Origin: Solea solea
Taxonomy: Eukaryota > Chordata > Actinopteri > Pleuronectiformes > Soleidae
Reading direction: 5' to 3'
NCBI RefSeq assembly: GCF_958295425.1
Contig: NC_081136.1
Location: forward strand, 15,025,381-15,089,380
DNA: 64,000 bases
Below, piece by piece: positions 59,276 through 64,000 of the stretch (the first letter of the stretch is position 1; every line of letters starts with the position of its first letter). The notes beneath the pieces were generated by a model that made no database searches, had not been told where the DNA came from, and saw nothing but the letters and a program-made list of their open reading frames with translations. The position numbers were made by a program, and so were the translations under genes.

Positions 59276-61379
59276 GTTTTTATGTCTGTCAAATGATGTG
59301 ACAAATTACATAATTATATGAAAATTGCTCGATTATATTTTAACAAACTGTCGATGAGTTTAACTCATACAACACGTGCATGTAATGCTCAAGCCTGTCT
59401 GGAACAAACCATTGGAGCCTTTAAGTAACTTTTAAACATTGAAACAAAAAAACAGGTAAAGGTGGAAAATAAATTTGAACAAATAATGATAAATAAGTAA
59501 AGATATCTTTATATCTCTACCATTATCAAACAAAGGTGTACAGAGAAGAGCATGTCAAAATCTATCTGAACAATAAAGCTAACCAAAGATGCACCTGACT
59601 TGTCTGTGAACCACTTCCTGCGACGTCTACACGAGACAGCAGCAAAATTCTTCAAACACTTCTTCAGCCACTTCACTGATTTAAAGAGCCACCCTCCAGC
59701 GGTTGCTGATTTTATTATTGAGTGCATCTCCAGCGAGCGCTGAATGCAACACACTCTTTCTTGATTCTCACCGCTTTGAAGACTCCCCTCTCAAGTGTGT
59801 GTGTGTGTGCAGGGTGGTCAGTGTCTCACTACAGGCTTCATCATTAAGTGATGATCAAACGTGAAGGTGACTCTGTTTATTCTTAAACTGTAAAAAAAAA
59901 AAAAGAAACAAGGTTGTCTTTACAATTTGGGAGAGAAAAAGGAATGAAGTAATTTTAAGGGATATTTTTTTTCCTCAGGAAAAGCAGAGAGCGAGATATA
60001 TGAGGAGATAAACACCAGTGAGGGAGGATGAGCTTGCTTCTGCCGCAGCTCAACAGCTGTTGTGTCTGAAGCAGGCTCCTAATTTATGGTTCAAAGAGTC
60101 TGGCGTCATTCAGCAAAGGAAAACGAGCTGCTGATCGCAGCCTGGCTGGAATGAAAAGCTCATTCCATCAAAGTTATTACAGTATGATACGATTCAGTTT
60201 AATAAAGCAGTGGAGTGTGCTCTAATCTCAAGAACTGATGACCTGTGAGAAGTCTCTGCATTCCTAAATGTCACCTCAAGTCCCCGTGCACCAGGATGAA
60301 CCCACTGAGTCATTACAGTGGCAGAGAGTGCTGCAGGAAATAAGTTGCACAAATGTCACATTCCAGAGGAAGACGACTAATCCACATTGCAAGTAAACAA
60401 GCTGCCATCACTGTGGTGTCATCTCCCTTGTAAATTCACACACTGATGCTGTAGCTTATGCGAAGAATGCCATCTCTCCACTGTTATTGTGCAGCTTTTG
60501 CAAATAAACATGCCCAAAAGTTTGTGTAAAACCTGACATACACTGAAGTACAGTGCAAGGTGAAATAAATTAAAGGAAGTTTTACATGTCAATCACGCAA
60601 ACAAACAACTGTCTACCTTGCATGGATTCATTTATTGCAACATTTCAATTCTAGACATTTTTTGTTTTTTAAGGTGAGGGGCCATTTTAAATATAGGAGA
60701 AGTGGAGGCCTGTGACCAACCTCATATCACAGGTGCCACTCAAAAGTCAAAGTTTATCGACCTCAGTTACAAGAGCTCTCCGTTTTAATATATAGACACC
60801 AAGCAGCCAATAATATATCTATATACAAGAATATGTTCATTGACAGTGAAGTCCAGTTTTATTTGTTCAGGTGTATGAACATTTTAATTTGACATTTACA
60901 AATATGGGGATACAGTCACGGTGACCTCTGTCCACCACAGACTGTCTTATGAGCCGCATTTCTTAATTAAAGCTGATGCAAGCATGTGTCTGGCATTTTT
61001 GATCAATAATTCCATAATTACGTATTCAGCATAATGGAAGTAAACGTCTACACTTCCAGTATATGTTTAAAACATTCTGACTCTTTGAAGCTTTCACCAA
61101 CCACAGGGCTGTTTAATTCAATTCAATTCAAACTTGGTTATAATAATCATTAATATAAGACTTATAAGAGGTAAGCATATCAGAGGAATTTATATGCCAA
61201 CAAACTGTGGAAAAAGTCAGACAATAAGTGCTCTGTGAGTTGAACTCTGTGTGTTCAAAACTGGGGATCAATTTTTGCCTCAGCTGATCTGTTGAGTATG
61301 AAGAGACTGTCTGGTGGGAGGAGCTAAGGACAGAGACCTTCATCCCAAAATGACAGGCTAATGAGACTCAAGCACATTG

Positions 61380-61640
61380 CAGACCCTGGTATACTCCTGC
61401 GTCAGGGTCCTGTAATATCTCACTTCACCATCAGGTGGCGGTAACAAGTCTGGACGCAGGGAATAGGACGCATTCCTACCAAAGACGACGAGAACGATGC
61501 TACGGCTCCCTCGGACAGGTCTGGTTCGAGCGGCTCACAGCTGAGAACCCGTCTGGACCTGAGAGTTCAGGCTGGGTTTGGGCCGAAAAAATTTACAAAT
61601 GAGGCGGGTCGTGTCGGGCCTCGGGCTTCCTTTTTTCCGC
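61380..61640. other. GC-rich, CpG-containing block in intron
   Basis: Base composition shifts sharply from the AT-rich surroundings, with CpG-bearing text such as GAGGCGGGTCGTGTCGGGCC. GGGTCGGGCTCGGG-like strings occur in some fish transposons, so a transposon fragment is more likely than a promoter. A CTCF-like motif CCATCAGGTGGCGG lies at 61428-61441. Confidence 0.35.
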
Positions 61641-64000
61641 TCATAAAACACATTTCTCTTAGGTTGTCAATGATATGTTGTGAATCAAACCATCGCCGTT
61701 CACGTTCACGACTCAGACATCGATACTGCACAGCTGGCAGCCGTGCGTCACATGTGTATCAGTGTTTGCAACAGCTGCACCGCTGGATGTGACTTTAAAA
61801 GCCATTTGTTATTAAAAGCCAACTCCAATTTATTCCAACACAAAACACAACTCTGTCAGCCGTGAGAAACAGAACAATGCTAGTGTCGACGGACGATGAC
61901 ACCTCTCACTTTGATAATGAAAAGCTACAAAGGAGGCCACATTAAATCCTCCCTTTGTATCTGTTCTTACACCGAGGCTTCTCATACCTTCTATTAAAAA
62001 AAAAACCAAACCTGTATTAAAGTTCTCTTGTGCTCTTGCAAAGGCCGGAGGGTTTGGGTGAAACATTCCGCTTCAACTTAGTTAAGACAATACCCCAGAT
62101 AGCTCAACATTCCCTGGATTCCGAGGCCTGCCTTCAGAATAAAGGAAGCATTTTCTTCCCTCGCTCTCGTTCTCCATCCCCTTGTGTAGTTGTGTAAAAG
62201 AGCTTACGACGGGCTTTAGGGAATTTCTTTGATGCCATAGTAGTTGTTACACCCAAAGGCTATACCTTCAAAGCCGGTTTAAATAACATGCTAATCGGCA
62301 GAAATCTGTTCATGAGATTATCATGCAGAGAGTGAAGCGCCCTCTCCCGCAGACAAAAGCCGAAAAGACGAGCACAGGCACTGTGATGTGTCAACACAAA
62401 CACAGACACAATGGGTGTGGAAGCTATCCGTTTTCTCTGAAAGCAAAGAAAATAGATCTCATGATCAGTTTAAGCCGAAACTTGGAACGAGACACTCTAA
62501 CGGTTGAGGATTCACTTCAAAGCAAAGGAGGCGGCTCCCTTTGACATTGATAGTGTGTCACCAGGTGCAATGTGTGTGTGAGCTGCAGTACAGTACACCT
62601 GCATACAAATCACACTTCACTTTACTTGTAATTCCGTGTTAGTGATCAATAATTAGCCACTGCAGGGATTATCAATGTTTAAATGGGCCTCCTTGCCCTC
62701 ATTTAACTTCCCCGCGTGGCATGAGGGATTGCAGGAGCCAACAGGCTGGAAAAAAATGAGCCAAGCAAACAGAGAGATAAGGCCTAGTAAACATGTCACC
62801 AGCACATAATTAACCAGGCTACCACGACGCGCTATAAAGCTGTGCAGGCATCGTCTCATTCCCCTCTTCAGTGAGCCCAGAATCTCCTTAATACCACGAT
62901 GAATTGTGTGCCAGATACAGTAAAATCCATTTTATTAATTCTCCCTACGCTTGCTTCCTTTTAAGTCAGTAGACCTATATTTTAGGTTACCATGGCAGCA
63001 GAAACTAGAAAAAGGAAACATGTTCAGGGAAGAGAGCAATAAATCATAACATTATTCTTTCCTAATTCCCCTTTCCCCAGTAGCCACTATCTGCAGAAAG
63101 TTGTTTAATTTCAATTTATTTATATGTTGAAAATGATTCTCAACATAAATGGCAGATTTGAGAAATTGTGATATTTCTATCCATATTTTTCAAAAGCCCC
63201 CCTGAGGAAAAACGGTTATGACATAAGCTCCATTATCTTTGCACTTTGGTGTTTACCCAGTGAATGATGAGCACTGATCCCTGACCTGCTTGACTAGTGG
63301 TTAATTCCAGTTAATAATTGGCATGAATATAAACACAATCATTTGAGATAATTGTCAATTTGCAGCCTACTGCCTACTGCCATCAGCCATAAGCAGCCCT
63401 GCCAAACCTCACCTCCTGTGGGGGAGAGAACACATCAATCCTGTGACCTTCACACTTGTACCACAGCCTCAAGAGCTCTGCTGTCGATATGACAGCACCC
63501 TTGATCAATAGCCGTATGGTGATCTTTGCAACCCCTTTGCAATGGACAGGACCAGTGGAAGATGAACCACTTCACACAGAAGGGAAAACACCACTGGAGA
63601 ACATTTAAAAGAAATGCCAAACAGTGAACTGTCTAAACATCAAACTGACTGGGTTGAGTTTTCCAACTGAGCGAGTTTCCACCAACTTGAGGAGATATTA
63701 ACTGAACTCTCTGACAAGTAAAATAGATTGTTTCCCAAATACTAAATTAATTGTTTGCAGATCATGAGTAAGTGCAGATACACAGATCTGGCCCATCACA
63801 CTGGGATTAGCCATGAACTTGGACTGACTGCTCTCCTTTGTTCTTTTGCTGCAAAGAGCTGCTTGTGATGCATCAAGCAACAGCCCTTACTCATCACTTT
63901 CAAGGTAGGCTTTACAGCAATTGCATCTTAATATAACGGCAGGACTAGGCTTTTATTTTGACGACACTTCACATTAACAATGTCTTTTTTTCACATGATA

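Larger units (their letters stand above)
59151..64000 (-). other. adgrl3: 3' part of the next upstream intron, cut by the window edge
   Basis: No further GAIN or hormone-receptor-domain exon was found on the minus strand, so this intron is at least 4850 bp. It contains a possible transposon end at 59235-59275, a truncated AATTCAATTCAATTCAA repeat start at 61115-61132 and a GC-rich block at 61380-61640. Frames at 61830-62066, 62323-62544 and 62653-62859 resemble nothing known. Confidence 0.75.

Noticed and set aside
59509..59754. Basic 81-codon minus-strand frame suggestive of a transposase tail
   Set aside because: No recognisable catalytic motif, and the surrounding repeat could not be delimited.

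Overview
The window looks like teleost fish genomic DNA. It is about 60% A+T, with small exons in AT-rich introns, many CA/TA microsatellites and several interspersed repeats of kinds common in fish. The only gene I can support is the 3' half of an adhesion GPCR of the latrophilin family on the minus strand. The best match is latrophilin-3 (adgrl3), judged from the cytoplasmic tail: the MDTLPLNGNHGNSYSIAS block, the ELTSNYIPSYLNN block, the YYQLGRGSSDGFIVPPNK block and the LVTSL end. I found no plus-strand gene, RNA gene or CRISPR array.

Layout, read along the plus strand. Positions 1 to about 17.4 kb are downstream intergenic DNA with no gene; it holds interspersed repeats, a 667-bp hAT-like element with an 8-bp target duplication, and several strong foldbacks. 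About 17.4-18.98 kb is the probable 3' UTR. From 18981 to 59150 lie twelve coding exons. In transcript order they are 59150-59028, 57430-57225, 54572-54396, 45888-45679, 42605-42385, 37618-37552, 35602-35511, 28430-28262, 28092-27967, 26451-26355, 22602-22477 and 19927-18981. Every junction has GT/AG ends and compatible phase, giving 2561 bp of continuous reading frame (852 whole codons plus a split first codon and the stop). DNA from 59151 to 64000 is the 3' part of the next upstream intron; the more 5' exons (lectin, olfactomedin, hormone-receptor domain and most of GAIN) lie outside.

The exons encode, in order, the end of the GAIN domain, the GPS autoproteolysis site with its tethered agonist, seven transmembrane helices, and a long cytoplasmic tail ending in a PDZ ligand. 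The 126-bp tail exon at 22477-22602 has symmetric phase and can be skipped without breaking the frame. Introns hold LINE and MITE remnants, CTCF-like motifs (two of them inside MITEs), and microsatellites that form or adjoin splice-acceptor tracts. I see no previously undescribed gene system. The points most worth checking are the hairpins, the MITE-borne CTCF-like motifs, the G-quadruplex-prone coding repeat and the microsatellite acceptor of the TM1-TM2 exon.
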